A stretch of 64,000 bases of DNA, taken from positions 124,001-188,000 of the forward strand of contig CAVWDU010000007.1 in NCBI GenBank assembly GCA_963753815.1. The letters are read 5' to 3'. The notes below the pieces were generated by a model. It was not told the origin of the DNA. It did no database searches and was given only the letters and a program-made list of their open reading frames with translations. Below are positions 27,666-35,696 of this stretch, one piece after another. The DNA comes from CAVWDU01 sp963753815 (lineage in GTDB: Bacteria > Pseudomonadota > Gammaproteobacteria > Pseudomonadales > Halieaceae). Made by a program: the position numbers and the translations under genes. Within the stretch, counting starts at the first letter, position 1; each line of letters begins with the position of its first letter.

Positions 27666-28268
27666 TCAAGCATAGTCGACGCACCGGGGGGACGCCATCC
27701 GGAAAAGGGGACCGGCGGCGCCCACCGCCATCAGGCCGCCCGGTGAAGTGCCTCTCGCCGGTGGCTGCCATCGCGCCACCGACACGTAATGCTCGAGACC
27801 GTCGAACGCGTCAGATGACGATGCATCGAGTTGGCCCACGATCTTAAATTCTGCGCCTGCCGCGCGGGCACACATGCGATAGAAGCGGGCATTGCGCAGT
27901 GAACTGTACATCAACGCCTGACGGTAACCCAGGCGCCAGGAGGCTCCGACCAGTTCATCGAAAAACCGCTTTGCGAGAGCGCTGCTGCGATCCTCCGGAT
28001 TCAATGAGAAGCGCTCCCATACACAGCTCTCGTCGAGCGCGGTTATCTCTCCGGCCAGCGCCCGCGGGGCCAACTCGGCGTTCACGATTCGGGCTCCACC
28101 CACGCAGCGCCCTTGGGCATGCGCAATCAACAGATCACCCAGACGGTCAGCTGCCTCTTCGCCGCCGTCAAATCCGGCCAGTCCCAGTTCTGCCCTGTAG
28201 CAGCGCTCGCGCAGGCGGAAGTACTCGAGCTGCAAGCTGGAGACCGCGTTGAGTTCAAATGTAATCAT
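27666..28268 (-). CDS. GNAT-fold N-acyltransferase (LuxI/FeeM-like)
   Basis: The 200-residue product resembles the GNAT-fold group that includes autoinducer synthases and N-acyl amino-acid synthases. Near residues 17-28 it has YFRLRERCYRAEL, like the RYRVFV segment of LuxI proteins. It then shows GGARIV on the central strand, WERFSLNPEDRSS in the position of the E-SRF motif, and a C-terminal acceptor region (LMYSSLRNARFYRMCARAAG). The tail after residue 175 is not family-like. ATG 28268 is the family-like start; the frame upstream to 28352 is not. No LuxR partner is adjacent. Whether it makes a signal, an N-acyl lipid or neither is open. Confidence 0.6.
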   Translation of the reverse strand: MITFELNAVSSLQLEYFRLRERCYRAELGLAGFDGGEEAADRLGDLLIAHAQGRCVGGARIVNAELAPRALAGEITALDESCVWERFSLNPEDRSSALAKRFFDELVGASWRLGYRQALMYSSLRNARFYRMCARAAGAEFKIVGQLDASSSDAFDGLEHYVSVARWQPPARGTSPGGLMAVGAAGPLFRMASPRCVDYA

Positions 28269-28505
28269 GGCTGCAGTTATCCCGGTGAAGTTCGCCCCGA
28301 ACACCCCTTGATGCCTGTTGTGATGGAAACAGGTTACTGAACGCGCGAACACGTGGCGATGTCCCTGAACGACATCAACATGACCGAAGCCGCCAGACTG
28401 CTGGCTGACCCGGATGTTTTATGCGATTCTAGCGCTCCAACGCGGCTCACGCCGATGCGAAGAGCCAGTGAAGAATGCATCCCAACGCCAACCGAGGTCG
28501 ACCCC

Positions 28506-28871
28506 ATGCTCCGCTACCAACCCACCGCATTGCTGTTTTTCCTGATCTCCCTGATGCTTTCGGCTACGCTCACGGCCGCCACCGAAACTGGCGAGGCCTC
28601 CTACTACGCCGACAGCCTGAGCGGGAATAAAACCGCCAGCGGCGAGCCCTATGACAAGAACGCAATGACCGCTGCCCACCGAACGCTGCCCTTTGGCACC
28701 CGGGTCAAGGTGACCCGGGTAGAAACCGGCGAGTCCGTGGAACTGGTGATCAACGACCGCGGGCCGCACGTCAAGAATCGGATCATCGACGTGTCCGGCG
28801 CCGCAGCCGGAAAGCTCGGGCTGCGTAAGGTGGGTCATGCGCAAGTGACGGTAGAGGTTCTGGACGACTGA
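28506..28871 (+). CDS. RlpA-like double-psi beta-barrel protein
   Basis: This is a short secreted protein of the RlpA/expansin family, which acts on or binds peptidoglycan, often at the division septum. It has 121 residues: a signal peptide (1-25, ending LTAATET) and one double-psi beta-barrel with GEASYYADSLSGNKTASGEPYD, HRTLPFGTRVKVTR and INDRGPHVKNRIIDVS. Both conserved acids of the barrel site are present. There is no SPOR domain, so it is the short form. GAGG lies 8 bases before ATG 28506. The D-2-hydroxyacid dehydrogenase gene follows after 39 bp on the same strand. Confidence 0.9.
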   Translation: MLRYQPTALLFFLISLMLSATLTAATETGEASYYADSLSGNKTASGEPYDKNAMTAAHRTLPFGTRVKVTRVETGESVELVINDRGPHVKNRIIDVSGAAAGKLGLRKVGHAQVTVEVLDD

Positions 28872-28910
28872 CTCCGCGGCTATCCGCTTTCACTTCACCT
28901 GGAGGTACGC

Positions 28911-30056
28911 ATGATAGGGATCGCAGCCAGACAGCTGATGATACTCATCACGTTAACGGTAACGGTGCAGGCAACCGGTGCCGGGGAGCCCACGCCCGAA
29001 GCGGCCGAGATTATCGAAGCACTGCAATTGCGGGAAGCCGCCGCACCCATCTCCGACAACCCGCGCTGGCGACCCAAACGCGTTCTAGTGGGCGTATATC
29101 CACGTCTGCTGCAGGCGGTGCCCGATTACGTGCAACAGCTCCGCTCCGTGGCCGGGGATATCGAGCTGGTCATCGATGACCCCGGCAGCTTTGACCCGGA
29201 CGCCGAGACCCTCAAGGGTATCGACGGCATCATCGGTTTCTGTCGCCTCAGTACAATGGAGAAGGCCGACCCCGGGCTACTCTGGCTGCACAGCTATTCC
29301 GTGGGTATGGACCGGTGTGCCGGTCTTTCCGAGGAGCGCCTGGCGCAGACCGTGTTCACCAACACCAAGCGGCTCTCGGGCCCGACTATCGCCGAGCACG
29401 CCATGGCAATGCTGCTGGGTATTTCCCGGGGATTGCCCCTCTACCTGGATAACCAGTCCCGAGCGAACTGGGACCGCAGTCCGGCCGCCAAGGTCGGTTT
29501 CGGCGAGCTGGCAGGCAAGACACTGCTGGTGGCTGGCCTCGGTGGCATCGGTACCCAGGTGGCGTGGCGCGCGCACGGCCTCGGTATGCGCGTGATCGCC
29601 ACCCGCAACTCCTCTCGCAGCGGCCCCGAGTACGTCGACTACGTCGGCCTTGCCAACGAACTGCACAAACTCGCCGGGGAGGCGGACGTCATCGTCAACG
29701 CGCTGCCGCTGACTGCCGCCACGACTGACCTGTTCGACAAGGCGTTTTTCGCCGCCGCCAGGCCCGGGGCGATTTTCATCAGCGTCGGACGCGGCAAGAG
29801 CACGGTCACAGAGGAGCTTGTGGCGGCGCTGAAAGAGGGCAAACTCTACGGCGCGGGGCTGGACGTGACCGATCCCGAACCCCTGCCGCCGGAGAGCCCG
29901 CTGTGGGCCATGCCCAACGTCATTATCAGCCCCCACGTGTCAGCGGCCGGCCTCGATAGCGCGAGGCGCGGCGCCACTATCGCGATAGAAAACCTGCGTC
30001 GCTACGCCACCGGGGAGCCATTGCTCAATACGGTGAACATGCGCGCAGGTTACTGA
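28911..30056 (+). CDS. D-2-hydroxyacid dehydrogenase with N-terminal signal peptide
   Basis: This is an NAD-dependent D-2-hydroxyacid dehydrogenase by sequence: dinucleotide fold VAGLGGIGTQVAWRAHGLGMRVIA near residues 205-228, VGRGKSTVTEEL (catalytic Arg), DVTDPEPLPPESPLW (Glu) and ISPHVSAAG (His). It is unusual in starting with a clear hydrophobic signal (MILITLTVTVQATGAGEP, residues 10-27) behind a perfect GGAGG ribosome site, so export is predicted. The length of 381 is the family length of about 320 plus the extension. A periplasmic enzyme would lack free NAD, so it may have another cofactor state or be membrane-tethered. It overlaps the convergent ytfJ-like gene by 7 bp. Confidence 0.85.
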   Translation: MIGIAARQLMILITLTVTVQATGAGEPTPEAAEIIEALQLREAAAPISDNPRWRPKRVLVGVYPRLLQAVPDYVQQLRSVAGDIELVIDDPGSFDPDAETLKGIDGIIGFCRLSTMEKADPGLLWLHSYSVGMDRCAGLSEERLAQTVFTNTKRLSGPTIAEHAMAMLLGISRGLPLYLDNQSRANWDRSPAAKVGFGELAGKTLLVAGLGGIGTQVAWRAHGLGMRVIATRNSSRSGPEYVDYVGLANELHKLAGEADVIVNALPLTAATTDLFDKAFFAAARPGAIFISVGRGKSTVTEELVAALKEGKLYGAGLDVTDPEPLPPESPLWAMPNVIISPHVSAAGLDSARRGATIAIENLRRYATGEPLLNTVNMRAGY

Positions 30057-30625
30057 GCAGACAACCTGCCAGCAGGGGCGTCCTGCCCCTGTGCCGCCAT
30101 CCAGTTGGCCTGCTGCTCGATCTGGCCCTTGTTCAGTGGCTCGCGGGATAAAAACCGCACGGTGCCATCCGCATTCATGATCGCCAGCAGGGCGCCTTTC
30201 TTTCCCAACTGCCAGACACTGGCGCCAAGGCCCTCTGCATCCAGTACCATGGTCGCGTCGGGGTAGCGGCGCTTGTTGTCCTCGAGCTCCGAAACCACGA
30301 AACCGGTGGTACCCCACAGCGCCGCGTCGAGGTTGATCACTGTCGTCACGTGGTAGCTGCCGGGCTCGAGCCGCTCCTGCAGGTGATCCGTGAACGGGGC
30401 GAAGGTCTCGCTGGCGGACTTGGTGCCGGCAAAGTACTGCAGTACGTGCACTGGACCGGGCTGTCGATCGGAACGCCATGGGCGGTAATCGAAATCATCT
30501 CCTTTCAGGACCAGTTCCCCCCGGTCTTCTATGACCAGGGGTGACAGTGGCCGATCGACCGCGGGCGCTTCCGCGAAAGCCGTCAGGGAAAGCAGTGGAA
30601 GAACCAGCAGCAGGTAGGTTGGCAC
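30050..30625 (-). CDS. YtfJ family periplasmic protein
   Basis: This is a YtfJ-type predicted periplasmic protein with a thioredoxin-like fold and no clear redox cysteines; its function is unknown in the family. The 191 residues include a signal peptide (1-19, ending AFAEA) and the family motifs VIEDRGELVLKGDDFDYRPW near 31-50, VHVLQYFAGTKSASE, TVINLDAALWGTTGFVV and VWQLGKKGALLAIMNADGTV. It starts with GTG 30625, with GGAG at good spacing. It converges with the dehydrogenase gene, ending 7 bp inside it. Confidence 0.85.
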   Translation of the reverse strand: MPTYLLLVLPLLSLTAFAEAPAVDRPLSPLVIEDRGELVLKGDDFDYRPWRSDRQPGPVHVLQYFAGTKSASETFAPFTDHLQERLEPGSYHVTTVINLDAALWGTTGFVVSELEDNKRRYPDATMVLDAEGLGASVWQLGKKGALLAIMNADGTVRFLSREPLNKGQIEQQANWMAAQGQDAPAGRLSAQ

Positions 30626-30718
30626 GATATACTCCAGCGTATTCGGTTACACGCGGCACAATCGGAAGGCCCGCGTCGCGGCCACGCATCGCGACGCGGA
30701 ACCGGCACTCAGGCCGGA

Positions 30719-31165
30719 CTAGCTGACAGTGCTCCGCGGGGCAGGCGGCGTGAACGGGGGAAGCCCGCTCTTACGGCGCACCCAGTTGAGACCTTTCATC
30801 ACCCCTTCCCGGCGCGCCAGCGAGCGTTCCAGGGCGTGCTTCCCGGGGTAGTTCATCAACACCAGCCCGAGAAGGAGTGTCAGCAGTCCCTGTCCCGGCG
30901 TGAACAACATCAGCAGGCCCAGTGTTGCCAGTACCACACCCACCACATTGCGGACCACCAGCAGCAACAGCCCGAGCGGCGTGCGGGATTTGTCCGCCAG
31001 GCCGGCCTGCGGCCGCACGAAGTAATCGACCGGCAAACGGGCAACGATCGCCGGCAACAGAACCAGCGTGCTCACCAGCACACCCAGGGAAACCAGCAGC
31101 AATGTGCCACTATGACCCAGGATGAAGTGCGACAGGCGGCTGACCGCCTCGTTCACTGACGCCAT
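30719..31165 (-). CDS. PGPGW-type integral membrane protein
   Basis: The 148-residue inner-membrane protein has three to four hydrophobic segments (about residues 15-45, 67-90 and 92-105). It carries the glycine/proline signature FTPGQGLLTLLLGLVLMNYPGK followed by a basic segment RREGVMKGLNWVRRKSGLPPF, as in PGPGW (putative transmembrane) proteins. Function is unknown. ATG 31165 is used; GTG 31171 is possible. It lies 64 bp after the dynamin-like GTPase gene on the same strand, so the two may share a transcript and a membrane-related role. Confidence 0.75.
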   Translation of the reverse strand: MASVNEAVSRLSHFILGHSGTLLLVSLGVLVSTLVLLPAIVARLPVDYFVRPQAGLADKSRTPLGLLLLVVRNVVGVVLATLGLLMLFTPGQGLLTLLLGLVLMNYPGKHALERSLARREGVMKGLNWVRRKSGLPPFTPPAPRSTVS

Positions 31166-31229
31166 GTCCACGTCTGCGCTTCACTGCCGGCGGAACGTTT
31201 CATCCGCCGGGATCTCGCCGTGGCGGCCG

Positions 31230-32666
31230 TTACCGGCGCGCCACACTCCCGGCCGGGTTGGCGTGGCCGTCATTCAACTCCTGCACAAATCTATCGGTAT
31301 CCGCAATCACCCTGGCAAGCTGGCGTTCGCGGCGGCGACCCCATCCCCGCGGGCAGGCTGACAGCCCCAGCTGCCACCACGCCTTCAGGTTGTGCCGGAA
31401 GCCCGCCAGCAGGTGCGGCCGGTCTGCCTCTAGCGTCTCGTCGCGCTGGATACCGTTCAAAACGCTCTTACCGGCAATATTTCTCAGCTTGGCGTAGAGA
31501 AATGCGAGGACGATTACTGCCGCCGCCGCGACGGCGATCTGGATATTCTGGTCCAGGTTGACGAAGGGCATGAAGTACAGACCGTCCCAGTAGCCGGCGT
31601 CGATCGTCCACCAGAAGAACAGCCCGGCAAGCAAACCGAAACCGATCAGGCTCAACCAGAGGGTGCGCGAACGCCAGCGCCCGCGGGCGCTCTCGATGCC
31701 CGGGACCAGCGTTTCCTGCAGGTGACGGGCCTCCCGCTCGGCCGCCCCGGCTACGCGGTAGGCGCGGTCGATTTCCACATTGCGAATCCGGTTCTCGATC
31801 TCCCCCAGGTCTTCGTCGCGCTTCCGCTCCAGCCGCTCGCGAATCTCGTTGTTTTCCAGCTTGAGCGCAGTGTCGCGGGCGTAGATCGTGTAGAACCGTC
31901 CGGCCGTGAGCCCGTGCTGGGCCATGGCGCGATGCCAGGCAGCCACCACCTCCTCGGAGTTGTCCTCCCTGGCGGCATTGTCGATCTGGTTGAGAATGTA
32001 AAGAAACTTGTTCGCGTCGTGGCGGTTGACGGTTTCGGACACCAGGTGCTGCAGGGTATCCACCATGGCTCCGGGCTCGGGGTGCCGGGCGTCGAAGAAG
32101 ACGAGCACCAGGTCCGACAGGTTGATAATGTGGTCCGTCAGCAGGAGCGTGGACGTGCGCTGCTTATCGGCGTCGAAGCCGGGTGAGTCGATGAGAATCT
32201 TCCCGCGCAGTATCTCGGCTTCGCAGGTCTTCAGCTGCAGATAGGAATCCACACCCCGCTCGTCGCCTTCAGCGACCTCGGCGATGGCCTTCCCGATCTG
32301 GTAGAAGGGAAAGCGGGGGTCGGATTCCAGCGCAAGGCCGGGCAACGCGGCGTTGCCCGCACCGGTCCCGTGGCAGATGACCGTGAACTTGTCATCGACA
32401 GCCTGGTTTCCCGTATTCTGCAGGTCGGCGCCCAGGAGTTGGTTGATGAACGTGGACTTGCCCGCCGAAAAGGTACCGAGCACCGAGATCACCGGCCACC
32501 ATGACACCTCGGCACAGAGGCTCTCGTCGTCATCGATCACGCCCAGCTTGCGTCCGATCTTATCGAGGCGCTGGGTGTTGGTCACCGCTTCCCCGAGCAC
32601 GGGATTTTCTTTCTTGAAATGTTCGATGAGCTTCCGGGTGCGTTCCTGAAGGGGGGATCTGGCCAT
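31230..32666 (-). CDS. Dynamin-like GTPase with two membrane helices
   Basis: This is a bacterial dynamin-superfamily GTPase, likely acting at the inner membrane in fusion, fission or stress repair. The 478 residues hold a G1 loop GTFSAGKST near 62, G3 DSPGFD near 159 and G4 NQID near 227. A charged helical region (about 265-330) follows, then two hydrophobic helices near 335-360 and 375-400 and a basic C-terminal part. ATG 32666 has AAAGGA 6 bases upstream; the frame to 32729 is not used. Bacterial dynamins often occur as pairs, but only one copy is seen here. It is 81 bp downstream of the cyanophycin dipeptidase gene on the same strand. Confidence 0.88.
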   Translation of the reverse strand: MARSPLQERTRKLIEHFKKENPVLGEAVTNTQRLDKIGRKLGVIDDDESLCAEVSWWPVISVLGTFSAGKSTFINQLLGADLQNTGNQAVDDKFTVICHGTGAGNAALPGLALESDPRFPFYQIGKAIAEVAEGDERGVDSYLQLKTCEAEILRGKILIDSPGFDADKQRTSTLLLTDHIINLSDLVLVFFDARHPEPGAMVDTLQHLVSETVNRHDANKFLYILNQIDNAAREDNSEEVVAAWHRAMAQHGLTAGRFYTIYARDTALKLENNEIRERLERKRDEDLGEIENRIRNVEIDRAYRVAGAAEREARHLQETLVPGIESARGRWRSRTLWLSLIGFGLLAGLFFWWTIDAGYWDGLYFMPFVNLDQNIQIAVAAAAVIVLAFLYAKLRNIAGKSVLNGIQRDETLEADRPHLLAGFRHNLKAWWQLGLSACPRGWGRRRERQLARVIADTDRFVQELNDGHANPAGSVARR

Positions 32667-32747
32667 GTGAAGTCCTTTGCCTGAGTCGTAAATGTGAACA
32701 CTATAGAAGTTGACACAGCCCCTGTCCAAGCGAGGTAGCGTCGCGCT

Positions 32748-33911
32748 TCAACAGGCGATCGTCCGGGGCCCCGCAGGCCCCTGGCGATTAAGCCAGCGCC
32801 CCCCGCATAGTACACCCGCCAACCTGCCGCTGCCGGGCTCAATAAGCAACAGGTCTGCCCGGAGACCCGGGCGCAGCCGACCGCGATCACTCAATGCCAG
32901 CGCCCGCGCCGGATTGGCGGTCAGGGCCGACATCACCAACGGCACCAGCGACGGCTGTTCGCGCATCGTCTCCTGCAGCAGTTCCAGCAGAACGCCCGGG
33001 TTGGCGGCGCTGATACCGGTGAGCCGGCCGTCCGTATAGACCGGCAGTGACCCCCCGGCGTCGGACGACAGCGTGAGTCGATCGACCGCGGCGCCGGCCG
33101 CGGTGGCCCGCTGCAGCGCCTCCAGTGCCGGGAGATCACCGGCGGCCACCAGCTCGGGGGTCGTCGAGACGGTGATATCGACGAAGCCGCCCGTCCGGGT
33201 AAACGCCACTGCCTCGTCCAGCAGCGCCGGGCTGCGGTTGACGTGGGTGGGATAAAACACCGCGGGCGGTAAGTCGCTGCCCTCCAGCGCCGCTCGCATA
33301 GGGCCAAGGCGGCTGTCACCATCGCCGACATGCAGCATCACCCTTCCGCCGATACCGGCCAGGGTGCCGCCGAGGGAGGCATCTGCCGCCACGCGCCGCA
33401 GTTCTGCGACCGTAGGCTGGCTGGAGCGATGGTCGGAGATGGCCAGTTCCCCCACGCCGATCACCGGCTCAACGAGGGTGATATCGCGGGCTACATCGCC
33501 CGTGAGCGTGGGCGACGGCACGCGGTAGGCACCGGTGTACATGAGTGCACCCAGGCCGTTGGCGCGCATTGCCATAACAGTCCCGTACAACACCTCCAGG
33601 CTGCGGGCGATGGAATCGGTTCCAAGGGCGCCGACCGGTGTCGTCACGCCGGCGTCAGCGAAATCCCGCGCCGTCAATTCGGGTGTGCGGTTGCCGAAGC
33701 CTCCCTCACCGCCTCCGCCGCAGGGGTGGGTCAGGGCATCGATGAAACCGGGCATCACCCAGAGCCCGCTGGCATCGTGGATGTCGACGGCGCTGCCGTG
33801 CACGTCGATCCGGGTACCGACGGCTGCAATCCGGTCGCCGGCGAGGAGCACCTGCTGCCTGCCCAGCGGCTCCGGCGCGAATACGTCGGCGCCTTGCAGC
33901 AACGTCAGCAT
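32748..33911 (-). CDS. iadA: Isoaspartyl dipeptidase (IadA family), cyanophycin-associated, one metal ligand missing
   Basis: This is a predicted beta-aspartyl dipeptidase that would split the beta-Asp-Arg released by cyanophycinase into Asp and Arg. The 387 residues match IadA amidohydrolases: MPGFIDALTHPCGGGGEGG (53-71), GALGTDSIARS, VGELAISDHRSSQ, MLHVGDGDS, YPTHVNRSP and LSSDAGGSLPVY. The usual first metal pair is His-x-His. Here the first His is Leu60 while His62 remains; the other His ligands, the bridging acid (Glu in VGE) and the catalytic Asp are present. So activity is uncertain. It overlaps the Mur-ligase gene by 7 bp, placing it firmly in the cyanophycin operon. Confidence 0.87.
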   Translation of the reverse strand: MLTLLQGADVFAPEPLGRQQVLLAGDRIAAVGTRIDVHGSAVDIHDASGLWVMPGFIDALTHPCGGGGEGGFGNRTPELTARDFADAGVTTPVGALGTDSIARSLEVLYGTVMAMRANGLGALMYTGAYRVPSPTLTGDVARDITLVEPVIGVGELAISDHRSSQPTVAELRRVAADASLGGTLAGIGGRVMLHVGDGDSRLGPMRAALEGSDLPPAVFYPTHVNRSPALLDEAVAFTRTGGFVDITVSTTPELVAAGDLPALEALQRATAAGAAVDRLTLSSDAGGSLPVYTDGRLTGISAANPGVLLELLQETMREQPSLVPLVMSALTANPARALALSDRGRLRPGLRADLLLIEPGSGRLAGVLCGGRWLNRQGPAGPRTIAC

Positions 33912-35674
33912 GAGGTGTCTGCCCCAGGTTCGAGTGCCGCAGGGTCGCCTGCCGCAGGGTCGCCTGCCGCAGGGTCGCCTGCCGCAGCCCTGGACCGGGA
34001 CTGCAATCGCTCCAGCAGGGAATGCATCGCATCGCGGTCTTCATGGGCGAGAAATACCACCTGGTCCCCCGGTTCAGCCCAGCGCAATGCCGCCCTCAGA
34101 GCGCCCGTTTCACTGCGATGCAACCCGATCTGTCGCGCCTGGTAACCCTGGGCGACGAACGCCTCCTTCAACAGGGTCGCGGTCTCGCCTTCCGGCCGCC
34201 CTCTCCGCTTGCTGTTCAGGTGCTTGACGAGCACCCGGTCGAACTTCAGTGCCGCGGCTGCATCGGCAAGGTCCCGGATGTCCTGGTTGCTGCGATCTCC
34301 TGCCTGGCCGATAACCAGCAGCCGCCGGGCAGCCGGCAGCCGGGCGGCCATTTCTACCAGCGCTTCCAGGCCGTGAGGGTTGTGGGCAAAATCCAGCAGC
34401 ACCTGCGCCCCATCGACCTCAAACAGGTTCGCCCTGCCAGGATTGTCCTCCAGCGCGAGGGCGCAGAGACCGTCGGCGATCGCCGTCGTGCTGAAACCCA
34501 GCGTGAAACCCACTGCTGCGGCCGCGAGAGCATTGGCCACGTTATGGCGGGCCGCGCCCCCAAAACAGATCGGGATCCGGCGCACCGGCACCACCGGCTC
34601 GGTTTTACCGCCCCGGCGTAACACGATGCGGCCGCGCTCAAGGGTGAAGCCGGCGCCTCCGGCCGCTGTGTGTGCGCGCAGCACGGGATTGCGGGGATCG
34701 GCACTGAACCAGACCAGCCTGGCGTCGGCACTGTCAGCCCGCGCAACCAGGCGCGGATCATCCGCATTCAGTACCAGGCTGCCGGTGTCGTCCAGGGCCC
34801 GGGTAACCACCCACTTCACATCCGCCAGCTCTTCGACGTCCTGGACGCCAAACTCGCCGATGTGATCAGCCGCAATGTTGGTAATCAGGGCCACATCAGC
34901 CCGTTCCAGCGCCAGTCCGCGCCGCAACAGGCCACCACGGGCCGTCTCCAGTATCGCCAGGTCGCAGCGAGGATCGCGCAACACCGTGCGGGCCCCCTGC
35001 GGCCCGGCATAATCGTCGCGATCGATAATCTCGTCGCCGACAGCCAGCCAGTCCGTGGAACTCACCCCGGTTACCCGCCCCGCAGCCTTGCCGATGGAGG
35101 CCAGCAAACGAACGGTTGTAGTCTTGCCATTGGTGCCCGTGACCAGCACCACCGGGATGCTGCCGAGAGTCGACCAGTCGACATCGTCGGGATGGGGTAA
35201 TTCGAAGAGATCCCAGGATTGACTCCGCTTGCCGAGGCCAAGGGAGACCTCTTCGGTATCGAGCACAACCGGCACATCGCGTTCCCGCGCCGCTTGCATC
35301 AGACGGCGCAGGCGGGGCCGCTCCTCGTCCCTCGCGTCGGCGCGCAACTGCCTGGCAAGCCGCTGCAGCAGCTGCCGCTGTCCCCCCTGGAGCAGGTCGC
35401 GGGCAGCATCCCAGGCCGTCTCGTTGATCTCCGTCGCCGTGTAGAGTGCATCGACCGGGGCAGAAACCGCCATACTCGCGCCGCCTGCGAATCGGCGCAC
35501 GCTGCACTGCGCGTCATCCCAGCCGATTTCATGGAGCAGCCGCTGCAGGCTGTGGCGCCACGCGCCGATTACCAGGTCCGGATCGACCTCACCGAACTCC
35601 ACATCGATGACCGCACCAGGGCGGGCCGAGACCAGGTTCGGGCCAGTCAGGCGTCGGGAATCAAGCAGGCGCAC
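33905..35674 (-). CDS. Mur-ligase family protein, CphA2-like cyanophycin synthetase paralogue
   Basis: This is a Mur-ligase-type ATP-dependent ligase paired with CphA. The 589 residues have an N-terminal region starting LLDSRRLTGPNL and a Mur ligase P-loop GTNGKTTT at 180-187. The cyanophycin-synthetase-like ARTVLRDPRCDLAILETARGGLLRRG, NIAADHIGEFG and LDFAHNPHG follow; no ATP-grasp domain is present. Short Mur-type paralogues such as CphA2 are known to rebuild cyanophycin from dipeptides, but the exact reaction here is unproven. GTG 35674 is chosen because GGAGG lies 5 bases upstream, although the frame extends to 35731 inside cphA. The C-terminus carries three AGDPA repeats and overlaps iadA by 7 bp. 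Confidence 0.85.
   Translation of the reverse strand: MRLLDSRRLTGPNLVSARPGAVIDVEFGEVDPDLVIGAWRHSLQRLLHEIGWDDAQCSVRRFAGGASMAVSAPVDALYTATEINETAWDAARDLLQGGQRQLLQRLARQLRADARDEERPRLRRLMQAARERDVPVVLDTEEVSLGLGKRSQSWDLFELPHPDDVDWSTLGSIPVVLVTGTNGKTTTVRLLASIGKAAGRVTGVSSTDWLAVGDEIIDRDDYAGPQGARTVLRDPRCDLAILETARGGLLRRGLALERADVALITNIAADHIGEFGVQDVEELADVKWVVTRALDDTGSLVLNADDPRLVARADSADARLVWFSADPRNPVLRAHTAAGGAGFTLERGRIVLRRGGKTEPVVPVRRIPICFGGAARHNVANALAAAAVGFTLGFSTTAIADGLCALALEDNPGRANLFEVDGAQVLLDFAHNPHGLEALVEMAARLPAARRLLVIGQAGDRSNQDIRDLADAAAALKFDRVLVKHLNSKRRGRPEGETATLLKEAFVAQGYQARQIGLHRSETGALRAALRWAEPGDQVVFLAHEDRDAMHSLLERLQSRSRAAAGDPAAGDPAAGDPAALEPGADTSC
33936..33987. repeat. Three tandem 15-bp units plus a partial unit inside the Mur-ligase gene
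   Basis: GCCGCAGGGTCGCCT repeats exactly at 33936-33950, 33951-33965 and 33966-33980, followed by a partial unit to 33987. On the coding strand each unit encodes Ala-Gly-Asp-Pro-Ala, so copy changes keep the frame. It sits at the very end of the Mur-ligase coding sequence, 25 bp from the iadA start. Perfect identity suggests recent slippage expansion. Confidence 0.92.
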
Positions 35675-35696
35675 GGCGGACCTCCAGCGTATTACC

